Below, piece by piece: positions 13,201-22,346 of a stretch of 64,000 nt of DNA (positions within the stretch are counted from its first letter, which is position 1; the number at the start of each line of letters is the position of its first letter). The translations under genes and the position numbers were made by a program. The notes under the pieces were generated by a model. That model was not told where the DNA came from. It did not search any database and was given only the letters and a program-made list of their open reading frames with translations. Source of the DNA: Symsagittifera roscoffensis. Lineage: Eukaryota > Xenacoelomorpha > Acoela > Convolutidae. The stretch lies in assembly GCF_963678635.1 (NCBI RefSeq), contig NC_087066.1, positions 26,999,453 to 27,063,452 of the forward strand, written 5' to 3'.

Positions 13201-15162
13201 TCACAAGCTCAATTTGAGAAAATTTGATCAATAAGTGAAACTTTGATTCCGCTTTGAAATGCAAAAAGTTAAAACATACTTTTGAAACTAAAAGTTGTTC
13301 ACCATTTTCCCGCAACTTTTGCTTGCGTTTCAGAGAGCGAAATCTGCGTTGAACAAAACAATTTGAATTGATTTTTAAAATAAATTAACAGTCAAACCAC
13401 AAAAAAACTAAACAAAAGGACTCGGCCTCAATTAGTGTATTCACTACGTTCATTCATACCAAATTAGTAAAAAAAAATGCACAGAGTTTAACCCAGCCAC
13501 TTTACAAACTGCCAAATTTCAAACCTCCAAAACTTTACGAAAAACAGTAGCAGGGATTATACCTTTGTACATTTCAGCTCAGCGCGTTGATTTGAGTTCA
13601 ATTTTGCTATTAAATGAGCTATTTGCTTTTGAAAAAAGGAGCTGACCCATAATTGACTTCTGTAATGTACAAAACGAGCCTCCGTTGAAATCAAATGCCA
13701 AATTGCCAACAAACGAGCGTTAAAACGTTTTACTCTTGCCGTACAGAAAGTTAAAACCCGTAAAACATTCAGGAAACCCTTAATTAACATAAAAAGCCCG
13801 GCCAGGTAGTTTCTGCATAAAAATAAAATTAAAATATGTTCTTATAATTATACCAGATTCAACAACTCGCGCAGACGTGCAACGGTAAAAAGGATACATT
13901 TTCGTCAATACTAGTATAAAATGGTATAACTAACAAAAAAAAGTATTTAGAAAAAACCAACGATCTGACATAAATTCAGCTCGTATCAAAGCATAATTAA
14001 GGTGATAATCGCAATGCCCTACAAAGATCTTCACTCATTGCTCTGGCCACAGAAAGCGTGGAGGAACTTCATCTTCGAGTGTGTTTTAATTATTTTTTTT
14101 ACAGATTGATCACTTACGATATTCTGTTGGGACAAAATTTCCAGCAAGGAAATGAGAACATGTCCATCTCGCAGATCTGTATAGAGGTCTTCTATCTGAC
14201 AGTTTACCTGAAATTAAAAAGCATAGTCCTCGAGGCTGTTGATTTGTACTAATTTAGGTTTAAATGCAAACGTGCAGCATGTAAGCGCATGAAATCTAGA
14301 AAAAAGTTAAATTAATTTTGACCGTTTCTAATGCTTTGTTTTCTGGCAGCTGGTTTCGTATGATTCTAGACAAAGCAAAAGAAACATGAAGAAACCGGAT
14401 AAATGTTACCAATTAACATTCTACGATTAGGGTGATTGATTTTTGTCATTGCAACTACATTTTCGCATGCCTTTCTACTGACCTTGAATGACATATCTCG
14501 AGAGAAGAATGCGTAATGCTGTCAAATATGATTATGTATGAGTTATCAGTCTCGATTTATTAGAAACGTAGAAAATGATGAATTTTTAACTTTGGTGACT
14601 TTAATAACGGAACGTTTTGAACTACGTCACTTACTTTCGAAAGATGTTGATTGAGCCATTTCGTAAATGCTTTCTTTTGCACGCGATCTCGTTCGTCTGA
14701 AAAAAATCAAGGTTGTTAGCAGCTTTGTGCGTTTTGTAAATGGACTTAAAATGGATAAACTGGAAACAAAAAAGCACCTATAAGATCAATTGAGCTTCTG
14801 AAAGAGGAATGAATGTAGCTGATTGCATTATATACTGAATTCAATGCAAACATTTTATATGGTGAGATCTTCTATTAGATCGCGATCTTGAATGACGAAC
14901 AGTAAATAAACAATGTGTTTGCACAGACTCTAACAAACAACTTACCTGAAATCCGCAAGACAGCACGATCTCCTTGATCTAAATTTGACAATGACACATG
15001 AACTGGATTGCCTGATGGATTTATTTCCTCTTCTACTCTTTCACGAGACACTAATATCTCAAGTACATCTTTGGGAAGGTCTCCACTTTCTTCACTAGAA
15101 GTGCTGGCAACCTCATAGTATCCTGTATGGTTAGGGTAAGCCTGTCTTATTTCATAACTCAT
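1..15162 (-). CDS. Spectraplakin (short stop/VAB-10/MACF1/dystonin family), 5' part, 14 coding exons, 3' end outside window
   Basis: Giant cytoskeletal linker that in this family joins F-actin (N-terminal CH domains) to microtubules, intermediate filaments or junctions. Coding exons, 5' to 3' on the minus strand: 15162-14946, 14696-14635, 14207-14118, 11080-10910, 9665-9129, 8868-8647, 7864-7001, 6761-6594, 6372-6013, 5425-5115, 4744-3749, 3410-3221, 2957-2655, 1293-1. All introns are GT-AG, the phases match at every junction, and the exons sum to 5,784 nt = 1,928 codons without a stop. Order: N-terminus 1-72, CH1 about 73-183, Ser/Thr linker about 184-240, CH2 about 241-345, plakin domain (spectrin-like repeats with SH3) about 360-1497, then a 431-residue repeat-bearing exon. 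Start is the first Met of exon 1; upstream non-coding exons or alternative N-termini, common in this family, cannot be excluded. Family assignment is firm; the choice among named orthologues is not. Confidence 0.93.
2172..2465 (+). repeat. Dispersed repeat family A, copy 1 (intron 13)
   Basis: Intronic, about 300 bp. Shares successive blocks with copies at 8250, 11925, 12515, 13190 and 30690: (T)TTGAGTAAACTGGATCAATA, GCTGGGAA, AGAAGTCGATCACGTTTTTC, then AAAGTTGAGC and an AAAAAATCAGCACGA-type end. No coding capacity. The rest of this ~1.36-kb intron has no other recognisable element. Confidence 0.75.
2655..2957 (-). CDS. Spectraplakin exon 13: last plakin-domain helices
   Basis: A 303-nt, phase-0 exon (residues 1397-1497): [20 protein letters not shown], then a Ser/Gly loop, then [20 protein letters not shown]. 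The acceptor is AAAG, weaker than its neighbours, but every upstream alternative runs into a stop codon. Donor GTTTGT. Confidence 0.82.
3221..3410 (-). CDS. Spectraplakin exon 12
   Basis: A 190-nt exon (residues 1333-1396), phase 2 in and 0 out. It contains [20 protein letters not shown], a plakin-domain repeat helix. The acceptor CCTCCAG was picked because its single leading A completes an Arg codon with exon 11 (AG+A) and keeps the frame. Donor GTCAGT. Confidence 0.85.
3749..4744 (-). CDS. Spectraplakin exon 11: late plakin-domain repeats
   Basis: A 996-nt exon (residues 1001-1333) beginning [20 protein letters not shown], the helix that completes the SH3-bearing repeat in plakins, with further long helices ([16 protein letters not shown]). 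A Ser/Gly-rich loop ([16 protein letters not shown]) is probably flexible. Acceptor TTTCAG, donor GTTAAT, phase 2 out. Confidence 0.9.
4861..4960 (+). repeat. Two-copy 68-bp direct repeat in intron 10
   Basis: A block beginning AGAATTGTTCAACGAGTTAC at 4861 recurs at 4929, with a TTATTTACA-rich linker. Local tandem duplication inside the intron between exons 10 and 11. Confidence 0.8.
5115..5425 (-). CDS. Spectraplakin exon 10: SH3 domain of the plakin module
   Basis: A 311-nt exon, phase 0 in and 2 out (residues 898-1001). [12 protein letters not shown] matches the plakin segment just before the SH3. The SH3 follows ([48 protein letters not shown]), ending in the family's VPS...PP(S/N)NEA motif. 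Plakin SH3 domains are inserted in a spectrin-like repeat and usually lack a working poly-proline groove. The junction to exon 11 rebuilds an Arg codon (AG+A). Confidence 0.92.
6013..6372 (-). CDS. Spectraplakin exon 9: plakin-domain repeat before SH3
   Basis: A 360-nt, phase-0 exon (residues 778-897) with spectrin-repeat signatures such as [20 protein letters not shown] and [12 protein letters not shown]. It leads into the repeat that carries the SH3 insertion. Acceptor TTTAG, donor GTAAGT after GAGTTATAT. Confidence 0.88.
6594..6761 (-). CDS. Spectraplakin exon 8: plakin-domain helix
   Basis: A 168-nt, phase-0 exon (residues 722-777) beginning [20 protein letters not shown]. Helical, with no distinctive motif of its own. 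Acceptor TTCAG, donor GTTAGA. Placement rests on phase and continuity with exons 7 and 9. Confidence 0.82.
7001..7864 (-). CDS. Spectraplakin exon 7: plakin-domain spectrin-like repeats
   Basis: An 864-nt, phase-0 exon (residues 434-721). It is almost entirely helical, with heptad-like Leu/Val spacing and conserved Trp ([18 protein letters not shown]). It contains a Ser-rich loop ([17 protein letters not shown]) that is probably disordered. Corresponds to the early spectrin-like repeats of the plakin domain. Acceptor TTTCAG, donor GTAAGA. Confidence 0.88.
8250..8625 (+). repeat. Dispersed repeat family A, copy 2 (intron 6)
   Basis: The most complete copy. Begins near GATGCCCTTAAAGCTCTTTG, continues through the GGATTGGCATTTTTCGATAA, GGACCAATAGGTAAATTTTC and AGAAGTCGATCAAG blocks, and ends with a CTATATAAGAGTCC-type tail a short way from exon 6. 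Confidence 0.78.
8647..8868 (-). CDS. Spectraplakin exon 6: first plakin-domain helices
   Basis: A 222-nt, phase-0 exon (residues 360-433). Its amphipathic helices ([20 protein letters not shown] and later [12 protein letters not shown]) match the segment directly after CH2 in plakins, where the first spectrin-like repeat of the plakin domain starts. Acceptor TTATAG, donor GTCAGT. Confidence 0.85.
9129..9665 (-). CDS. Spectraplakin exon 5: long Ser/Thr-rich linker plus CH2
   Basis: A 537-nt, phase-0 exon (residues 181-359). The first ~60 residues form a low-complexity linker with runs of Ser and Thr. CH2 follows: [29 protein letters not shown], and [21 protein letters not shown]1 and CH2 together form the actin-binding domain. 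Most family members have only about 15 residues between the CH domains, so the linker is unusual. Donor GTTAGT. Confidence 0.93.
10732..10850 (+). mobile_element. Partial hAT-type element end (CAGGGGC...)
   Basis: CAGGGGCAGATATAGGTTTT followed by an AAATTCGAAAATTTTG block matches the left end of the complete MITE at 38579-39018. No matching right end is visible before exon 4, so this is a truncated relic. Confidence 0.5.
10910..11080 (-). CDS. Spectraplakin exon 4: end of CH1
   Basis: A 171-nt, phase-0 exon encoding [16 protein letters not shown] and then [20 protein letters not shown], the hallmark C-terminal half of CH1. Two possible donors exist. GTCAGT after the HYH codons is chosen because it keeps phase 0 into exon 5 and gives HYH-ITE, matching the family's HFQ-ISD junction. 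The preceding intron is about 3.0 kb and holds three copies of a dispersed repeat. Confidence 0.92.
11925..12180 (+). repeat. Dispersed repeat family A, copy 3 (intron 3)
   Basis: Diverged copy: ATGATTGACTTTTTTCGATA, AACTCAATTTGATAAAATTT and the ACATAAGACTCTTAACCACG tail followed by GACTCTTAAT. First of three same-orientation copies in this intron. Confidence 0.65.
12515..12840 (+). repeat. Dispersed repeat family A, copy 4 (intron 3)
   Basis: GATGCCATTAAAGCTCTTTC through ATGATTGGTGCTTTTTTGAT, CTGGATCAATAGGTAAAG, and the GACCTAGATAAGATTCTTCA tail. Close to the copy at 8250 in block order. Confidence 0.72.
13190..13470 (+). repeat. Dispersed repeat family A, copy 5 (intron 3)
   Basis: CTCAATTTGAGAAAATTTGA, TCAATAAGTGAAACTTTGAT, a GTTGTTCACC block and a CACTACGTTCATTCATACC tail. 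The remainder of intron 3 (13471-14117) shows nothing recognisable. Confidence 0.65.
14118..14207 (-). CDS. Spectraplakin exon 3: CH1 centre
   Basis: A 90-nt, phase-0 exon carrying [20 protein letters not shown], the core CH1 motif (DLRDG, LLE). Acceptor TTTCAG, donor GTAAGT. An internal alternative acceptor (CTGTCAG) lies 12 nt in, but the full exon preserves the usual CH1 length. Confidence 0.93.
14635..14696 (-). CDS. Spectraplakin exon 2: start of CH1
   Basis: A 62-nt exon encoding [20 protein letters not shown] plus K, the near-invariant opening helix of the plakin/spectraplakin CH1 actin-binding domain. Acceptor TCAG, donor GTAAGT, phase 1 in and 0 out. Too short to appear as a free-standing open frame; found by motif and splice phase. 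Confidence 0.93.
14946..15162 (-). CDS. Spectraplakin exon 1: unique N-terminus
   Basis: Encodes residues 1-72 plus one base of codon 73. It starts with [10 protein letters not shown], is rich in Ser/Glu, and ends DRAVLRIS just before CH1. The donor after TTTCAG is GTAAG (phase 1). The GAC codon completed across the junction opens the conserved DERD motif at the start of CH1, which supports the splice. N-termini vary between spectraplakin isoforms, so this may be one of several first exons. Confidence 0.85.
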
Positions 15163-16640
15163 TTAAATCTTAAACACCGAGATTGAGTTGAAAGCGAACT
15201 AACAAGCAACGCACCTTCGGCGCTTCAAGTTCATTAATAAATGTGATAACTGCTTCACTAAAACTGCTTATACACCTATAGGCAAAACAGAGCATTACTC
15301 AAACGTAGTGACCAATGGTTTGGCCGTCTCGCATTAAAAATGCATTTGGAAACTGCCCGAAAAGTTTTAATTCTGTCTCACACAAATATTATAACGAAAG
15401 TAATGAACTTTTAAATTTTGGCAAAACCAGACATTGATCAAGGCATACAAAAACATGTCATACAAAAGAAGGAGGAATTTCAAGCGTTTTTGAAAAAAGT
15501 TATGAAGAGAAAAGGAAAAAATCCAATATTAGTATATCCAGGACTACGTTATACATACAAAAAAATTAACTTGCATGCAAAATTTTTTATTTCAAAAAAT
15601 GTTTGTTTGAGTACGAAAATCAATTTGCGGTTGAAAAAAAACTCAAAAAAAATCTTTGGGGGCAAAATTCAATGACACCATTTAATCAAAATGTATGAAT
15701 TTTGTATGATTAGTATTTTTTCTGAATCACAATTCACAGTAATCGAGGTGGGTAGATTTTAATTGACAATTCTCTTGAGGCATTAAAATCGACTTGATTT
15801 ATTCATAAAATTTTGCCGATGTATTTATACAGCGTTGGTACGGCCCTATCCAACCCGTCCACGTACCGTCGCATGGCGGAAGGGCCCATTTTAATTGACC
15901 CCTTTTCCTTGAATCAGAATCGCTAGCATTCAATACGTTTTCAGTAATTTCCGAGCATTCACTAAGACTACAACACGTGGTTAGACGACAAAACCAAAAA
16001 TTGGATATTATTGTCATAAAAAAATTGAGCGATTCAAAACTGTGAATAAAAAACTTTATTCAATAAAAATCATAGATTAAAATGAGTACATACTGACATT
16101 CGACCAGAATGCCGTCAAAATGCATGTCGACTTAGAAATTTTATTGTGACCGCAAACCGAGAAAATTGGCGGATTCGGCGAGTTAAGTGTTAATCATTCA
16201 CTTTGACGAATTGCAAGAGGTCAATTTGGCGTGAGATGCTTGTTTTAGGTTCCTGGAATGTCCGGAGTTGAATTTGAGTAATAAAAAATTTATTTTCAGA
16301 AAATGAGACGCTAGGAGTTGAGGGAGAGGGTTGATCCAACTTCGATGGAGATGATGATTTTTATCAACCGAAAAAAAATAATAGTAGTGTAAAAATTAAG
16401 TAGTAGCCCTGTTTTTAGGAGTGACCTCGTGGTCTGTGGATACTGAGACCCAGCCATGACCTCACTAATTTTGCAGATAATTAGGTTAATCTGAGCGTTC
16501 TGACCGAAGCTTGAATCAGTAACGTTTTTGTCGACCCGATGTTAAAAGGACCACACTACAAACTGGCTTTGGCAGAGACTGTCAAAAGCATGTAGAGTTG
16601 TGTCTAGTTACATTTTCCTTCGATATGTACTTAACTAAAC
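15163..16640. other. Upstream flank of the spectraplakin gene; no firm gene
   Basis: Probably holds the spectraplakin promoter or untranslated leader, but no core promoter motif can be assigned. A plus-strand Lys-rich open frame near 15418-15675 and a minus-strand frame at 15799-16017 are present. The latter is discussed as a finding because its TAA stop overlaps an AATAAA. Neither resembles a known family. Confidence 0.5.
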
Positions 16641-19015
16641 CAAACAAAAATAGTATAGCATTTAAGAAAAGAAACAAAAAAAATGACCGAAAAACGAAAA
16701 ACAGTGGGAAGATTTATAAAATCAGAAGAAATCATCTCCCAGACGAGATGTGAGTCGACCCTCCCGTTTGTTATAATTAGATATAGTGTTGTTACATGCA
16801 TTTGTATCAACGAAGATCGTTACGATCAAAAATGTGGTTCGTTTCTGATGCTTGTACTATTGGGTTGTTTGAGTATTTAAGCACGTTAATGCTAATTTGC
16901 GCTCAACCCGGAAAAGTCACGGCATTAGAGCAGAAGATTGATCCGGCAAGCAAGGCAGGAAGCAGCAAAGGGTCTCAAGGACAACAACAATGGACTGTCG
17001 GGTATCGTTAACAAGTTTTGTATCCCTATTGGTACAGAAATTAAGATATCAATCTGTGGGACTCACGAAAATGACTGCACTGAAGTGACTCTCCGCCGAG
17101 TTGCGAATTTCCGAGTTAAGCACCTTAATTCGGATAAAAAACAAACCCGGAGGAAATAATCTTATTAGTTTTACTAACTCGGAAAAGCTATTTTTACTAA
17201 ACCGGAGGGGTCCGAAGTCCGAAGGGTCCNNNNNNNNNNNNNNNNNNNNNNNNNNNNNNNNNNNNNNNNNNNNNNNNNNNNNNNNNNNNNNNNNNNNNNN
17301 NNNNNNNNNNNNNNNNNNNNNNNNNNNNNNNNNNNNNNNNNNNNNNNNNNNNNNNNNNNNNNNNNNNNNNNNNNNNNNNNNNNNNNNNNNNNNNNNNNNN
17401 NNNNNNNNNNNNNNNNNNNNNNNNNNNNNCTCAACGTGTTTGATTTAGTGGTTTCGTCAATCCGGAAAGGTCCAAATAGCATTGTTTTTGGCAAAATTTT
17501 TCAGCTGGAATATTTAAAACCGGGTTTTTCTGAGCGGTTTATAACCAAAAAGACTTAAATATATACAGGAAATCAAATAAAAAAAGTAGAGCACCTAAGA
17601 AAGAAAACATAAAAAATAACCAAAAAAAAACAGTAGAAAAATTTATAAAATCAGTGAAAATCATCCATTCCCAGACGAGATTTGATTCGACCCTCCCGTT
17701 TGTTGTTGTTAGGTATATTGTTATTACAATCAATTATATCAAACAGGATTGTTACGATCAAAATTGTGGCCCGTTTCTGATGTTTGTACTGTAGAGTTGT
17801 TTGAGTATTCATGCACGTTAAGGGTAATTTGCGCTCAATCCGGAAGGGTCTCGGTATTAGAGCAGAAGTTTTATCCGGCAAGCAGTGCAAGGAGCAGCAG
17901 GAAAGGTCTCAAGGACAACAACAATGGGTGCTATGTATTGTTAACACGTTTTGTATCTCTCTTGGTACAGAGAGTAAGATATTAATCTGTGGAGGGCTCG
18001 ACAGTGACTGCACTGAAGTGGCCGCCCACAGAGTTGCGAACTTCCGAGTTACGCACCTTAATTCGGACATTGAACAAACCCGGAGGGTTATAATATTTTT
18101 AGTATTACGATTTTTACTGCCTTCATTATTACGCATATACAGTTTTTCAGTAAAAAACATAGTAAACAGACCGGTTTTTGGGGTCAAAATAGTGATAATT
18201 TGATCGCCCCACAAATCGCGATTTTTGAGATATCGAAGTTTATTGAAAGTAAAAAAGCACTTAATTTGTTTCTTACATCGTAACTGCACTTGTATAATTA
18301 GTGGAACCGGTTAATTTTAGTCCGGACGTGGTTGGAACTAATTGGATACCGTCAACCAAGTTTTCGTGATTTTTGAAAAATTGAAACGCTACAAAATAAG
18401 AAAATTTTTCGAAGTTTTTGCGTTAGGGCAAAAAAAATTGTTGTTCAGACAACAGTCACTAGTGAATGGACAGGTTTAAAAAACTGTTTGCCAATAACAT
18501 TCCGGGCCTCAAGGAAATCGAGCTTAACATGTTTGATTTAGTTGTTTCGTCAATCCGGAAAGGTCCAAATATCATTGTTTTTGGCAAAAGTTTTCAGCTG
18601 AAACATTTTAAACCGGGTTTTTCTGAGCGGTTTATAACCAAAAACACTTAAATATATACAGGAAATCAATTTAAAAAAGTAGAGCACCTAAGAAAGAAAA
18701 CATAAAAAATAACCGCAAAAAAAACAGTAGAAAAATATATAAAACCAATGTAAATCATCATTCCCCAGTCGAGATGTGATTCGACCCTCCCGTTTGTTGT
18801 TGTTAGGTATATTGTTATTACAATCAATTATATCAATCAGGATTGTTACGATCAAAATTGTGGCCCGTTTCTGATGTTTGTACTGTAGAGTTGTGTGAGT
18901 ATTTATGCACGTTAAGGGTAATTTGCGCTCAATCCGGAAGGGTCTCGGTAGTAGAGCAAAAGATTTATCAGGCAAGCAGTGCAAGAGTTTTTTCAGCTGA
19001 AACATTTTAGACCGG
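16640..19015 (+). repeat. Tandem array of a ~1.09-kb unit, three copies, one interrupted by an assembly gap
   Basis: The block CGACCCTCCCGTTTGTT occurs near 16756, 17688 and 18782. The last two are 1,094 bp apart, and CGGGTTTTTCTGAGCGG recurs with a 1,092-bp offset (17521 and 18613). The first interval is 932 bp but contains 200 placeholder N. Each unit carries CCGGAAGGGTC-like motifs and a conserved AAGTAGAGCACCTAAGAAAG segment. Copy 3 is internally deleted near 18980, where its end fuses to the TTTTCAGCTGAAACATTTTA block. No coherent coding frame. Confidence 0.88.
17230..17429. other. Assembly gap (200 N) inside the tandem array
   Basis: Exactly 200 N, the same length as the gap at 56864, so this is a placeholder rather than a measured distance. 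Open frames crossing it are artefacts. True copy number of the array is unknown. Confidence 0.98.
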
Positions 19016-19655
19016 GTTTTTTGCATTGAACTAAGTGAGTAAAAACCTAATAAGCTCGAATCAATAAAATTTAGGTCAATAAGACAAGAATTGCGAAAAA
19101 AGTTAGGCGGAACCTATAAGTTAGAAAGTTTTTGGACTTTCAAGAAAGACGTTTTCGTGAACATCTTTAGAACTACTTGACAGATCCAGTTGATCTTGGT
19201 ACCATTAGATCAAAAATTAGAGATTACTCATGAAGATGTTCTACTCAATAGAGATTACTCTAAAAAAGAGATTACTCATAAATTGTTTGAGAAAAGTAAG
19301 CATGGAAACCTTTTAGGGTTGTTTTTAGCAAAATTACTAATGTGTGAAGGTATACCCTTCATATTTTGTGTTTTTTTTCCGTAAAGCCCTTATACCACTA
19401 CCAAATGGTAGTAACGGTTAAATAAGGCAGTTTCACGCTGTTCTTGACAGAAAGGAAGGTTAAGGAACCGAGAAAACGATAGTCGAGTCAAGACTAGGCT
19501 TGTTATAAGGCCCTTCACAGTTAAGGAGAATTGCCAAATAAGCAGCTTATCTTCAATCCGGAAGGGTCTAGGGCCGGAGTTCAACCTTCTTCAAATAGCA
19601 TAATAGACTTCGGAGACCGTTTCAGGAAGGGTCTCGGATGTGATTTTTAAACGCC
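19016..19655. other. Intergenic DNA between the array and the minisatellite
   Basis: No gene. A GAGATTACTC motif repeats three times around 19209-19276, and scattered CCGGAAGGGTC motifs begin near 19557, leading into the minisatellite. Confidence 0.5.
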
Positions 19656-19935
19656 CCGGAAAAGCTATTTTTACTAACCCGGAGGGGTCCCAATTTGGAA
19701 GGACCCTACTTTTGCCAACTCGGAAGGGTTCCTATTCTGCCAATTCGGAAGGGCCCTATTACTGTCAATCCCGAAGGATCCCTATTTTTTCAACCCGGAA
19801 GGGTCCGATTTTTGCCAAACCGGAAGGGTCTCAATTTGGAAAGGTCTTAATTTTGCCAATCTGAAAGGGGTCGCAATTTTGCCAATTTGGAAGGGGCTCA
19901 ATTCTGAGGAGTCTGTTTTTTGTCAATCTGGAGTG
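19656..19935 (+). repeat. Minisatellite, ~25-30-bp unit with (C)CGGAAGGGTCC core
   Basis: About nine or ten imperfect units of the form TTTGCCAA-(C/T)(C/T)CGGAAGGGTC-C(T/C)A. The same core occurs in the 1.09-kb array upstream, so the minisatellite probably expanded from part of that unit. Confidence 0.88.
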
Positions 19936-20790
19936 GTCCTAGAAACTAGAAACATCCTTTTATACATATATATATAATATATAAATTGGACGGGATTTTA
20001 GGGATCATAAAGCGTTCTTAGACGAAAATTAAATACATTGTAAAGAGTATTACGATATTCGGAATCAAGCTAGAAACCAGTGATTGCATTGGTTACTTGC
20101 CTTCAAGTGACTTTTAAAAAGACCACAGCAAAACACAGAAAGTCTCAACACCGGAGATTCGCTCCAAAAATTTTTTTTGTGATTAAGTGATTACCTTGAG
20201 GATTTTAGTAGGTCCAGCTCGGGCAATCCGAAGGCAGATAGGAAACACAGGACTCGTGGGCGCAATAGAAGCCCATTTGCGAAAACTAATGCCTTCAAGT
20301 TTTGTCTATTTAGTGCGGCACTGAACAAGGAGAGCTTATTCTTTAGAAATAAGTTCGAATATTAAAATGCGACTGACTAAGTGCAATACACATACAATTT
20401 TTGGAATTTTTTATCTGTCTTTTTTTGGGTTTTAAATCCTCAAAGATTGTTCTTGACAGGATAGCGAGTACATTGTCGTTTAGATATAAAGATATCATCA
20501 GTCTGTTCTAGCTCCTTATCCAGTAATCAATAATCAATTGTTGTGAATAATTTGTATACACGCTGTACTGTGATAGCCTACAAGCATTCGTGGTCACTAT
20601 TTATGTGAAAATTTTGGAATTCATTGTGTTGTGATATCAATATCAATAATCAAACAAGAAAAATCTTAGTAAATGAATTGAGTGTATAAGCGGTGAGAAG
20701 TGATAAATTGAAAGTGAGTTTAGACAAGTCGAGGATACCTTAACTAAACGATTGATCTAGGAAATTTATACCAAAGAAACAAAGGAAATC
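19936..20790. other. No gene; possible 5' region of the following retroelement
   Basis: AT-rich, with a short TATATA tract near 19968. Sequence just upstream of the gag-like frames could be LTR or leader, but no second LTR or primer-binding site could be matched. Confidence 0.35.
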
Positions 20791-22346
20791 AATGAACGAC
20801 CCATTTGTGGAAAGGACAGCACGGACCCGGACCAACAAAGGGAAGAAAGTTGCAGGCGCAAAGGTTGAAACCAGGAGTCAAAAGTCCTCCGAAGGCCAAA
20901 AGGCAATGTTAGATGTTGAGATCCATCCGGAACCTGCCCCCTGGATGAGAGTCGGGTAGTACGTGGAACGGAAGGGAATGGGAACAGAAGATTGGCTAGT
21001 GAACCTGCTCCGGTAGAACAAGGCTAAGATTTTGCCACTTCCACCGGGACTCTAGGTCGAGTGGAGATGTCAGAACTGTCCGACATCTCGACTGAAAGTG
21101 TAGCTGCAAAAAGATCACCCACTGATAACACCATGATGCATGGGGTGACTAAGAAACCGGCAACGTCCTCCTCGTTTTCAGAACGAGTGAAGAACACTTT
21201 GGGAAACTTCTTCCCATTTACCATGGGAACGGATACAGGCGATGAAGTAGAAATCCAGGAAGACGAGGAGGACGATGAAGAACAAGTTGACTTCGAATCT
21301 CAACTAAGCCTCAACAGTTCGACTCACGAAAATGAAGCAATAAACCAACAGGGAGACTGGCTCGTCGGACCAATTTGGTGTGGTCAGGCAAATAAACAAG
21401 ACCATAGATGGATCACAACAGTCAATAGAGTTTGTGACCATGACAAGTTCGGAAGTGCAGCCTGGGAAGAACAGAATCACAGGGACAAGTAACCCACCAG
21501 CGGAACCAGAAGCGGATTGTGAAGAAACATCGAGACAGAGAGGTAAGACTCGAGTCTCCACCAGCACAAAACTGCCTGGAATCGATAGGGTGACACGACC
21601 ACTAGTGACGTCATTGGTGGACAACGGGCATCAATCGAGGAGGCCTTGACAATAAAGTGGACAGCATAGGAGAACAAAAAGAATAGACGCGATGATGGAG
21701 AGGCGCACTCAAGCTATCATGGATAGGTTGGATGGGCTCCTAGGAGACCGGAGTGGATCAAGGAATAGAGAAGCAAACTCAGGAGAACCCAACAGGGAGC
21801 CGAGAGTGAACTTCAATGAACAACCTAACAGTAAAAGGACATATGGATCCACGAGAGGTAGGGGGCAGTTCATCCAGCTATGCCGAGGGGTTCAAATATC
21901 AGAGGAGGTTCTACAGGCAACAGACCCACCTCAAACGAACGAACTACGCATGACGCAAATGCAGAACCGCGGCAGACGAGTTCAAGATCGACTATAAACT
22001 AGTAGCGAGAGATGCCATAAACAGAGTCCAACCGGAGTTGGTGACAAAATAGATAGAATAGAAAGTCAAGTTCGAATTAGAAAATGAGAAAACTCAGGAG
22101 AAGCTAAATGCCTTTGAAGCATCGGAGGTGAAAGAAACGAAAGCACCAAGCAGTTTGAGCACGAAACTGAATATAATATCCGGGCAGACGTTAGGCATAT
22201 GGCCACAAGGAAACAAAATACAGTCAATAACCGGAGTAGCGGGACATCAGGTGATCAGGAACCTAAGTGAACCTTCAGAGTTCACTTTGATGCATTTGGA
22301 TACATATGCAGATTATCTGAGACAGGAAGAGCCACGCACTGAGTGA
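20791..22346 (+). mobile_element. Decayed retroelement gag-like remnant
   Basis: Unlike its surroundings, this stretch is rich in purines and charged codons. It reads in broken frames: 20791 onward (MNDPFVERTARTRTNKGKK, stop after about 55 codons), 21061-21492 (Ser-rich, then an acidic EIQEDEEDDEEQ segment), a shifted frame through 21649, 21692-21997 (RRTQAIMDRLDGLLGDRSGS, Arg/Gly-rich) and 22128-22346. Successive frames appear to continue one another across small indels and stops, as in a degraded LTR-retrotransposon gag. No protease, RT or integrase follows, so the element is truncated. Family not determined. Confidence 0.5.

Noticed and set aside
15418-15675. Lys-rich plus-strand open frame of 85 codons
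   Set aside because: No ATG start, AAA-driven composition and no recognisable family; more likely chance in A-rich DNA.
17101-17494. Open frames spanning the first N run
   Set aside because: The frames exist only because N codons are not stops; flanking codons lie in a tandem repeat.
17811-18289. Overlapping open frames of ~126-130 codons on both strands of the tandem array
   Set aside because: They lie in a repeat unit, are not kept open in the other copies, and encode nothing recognisable.
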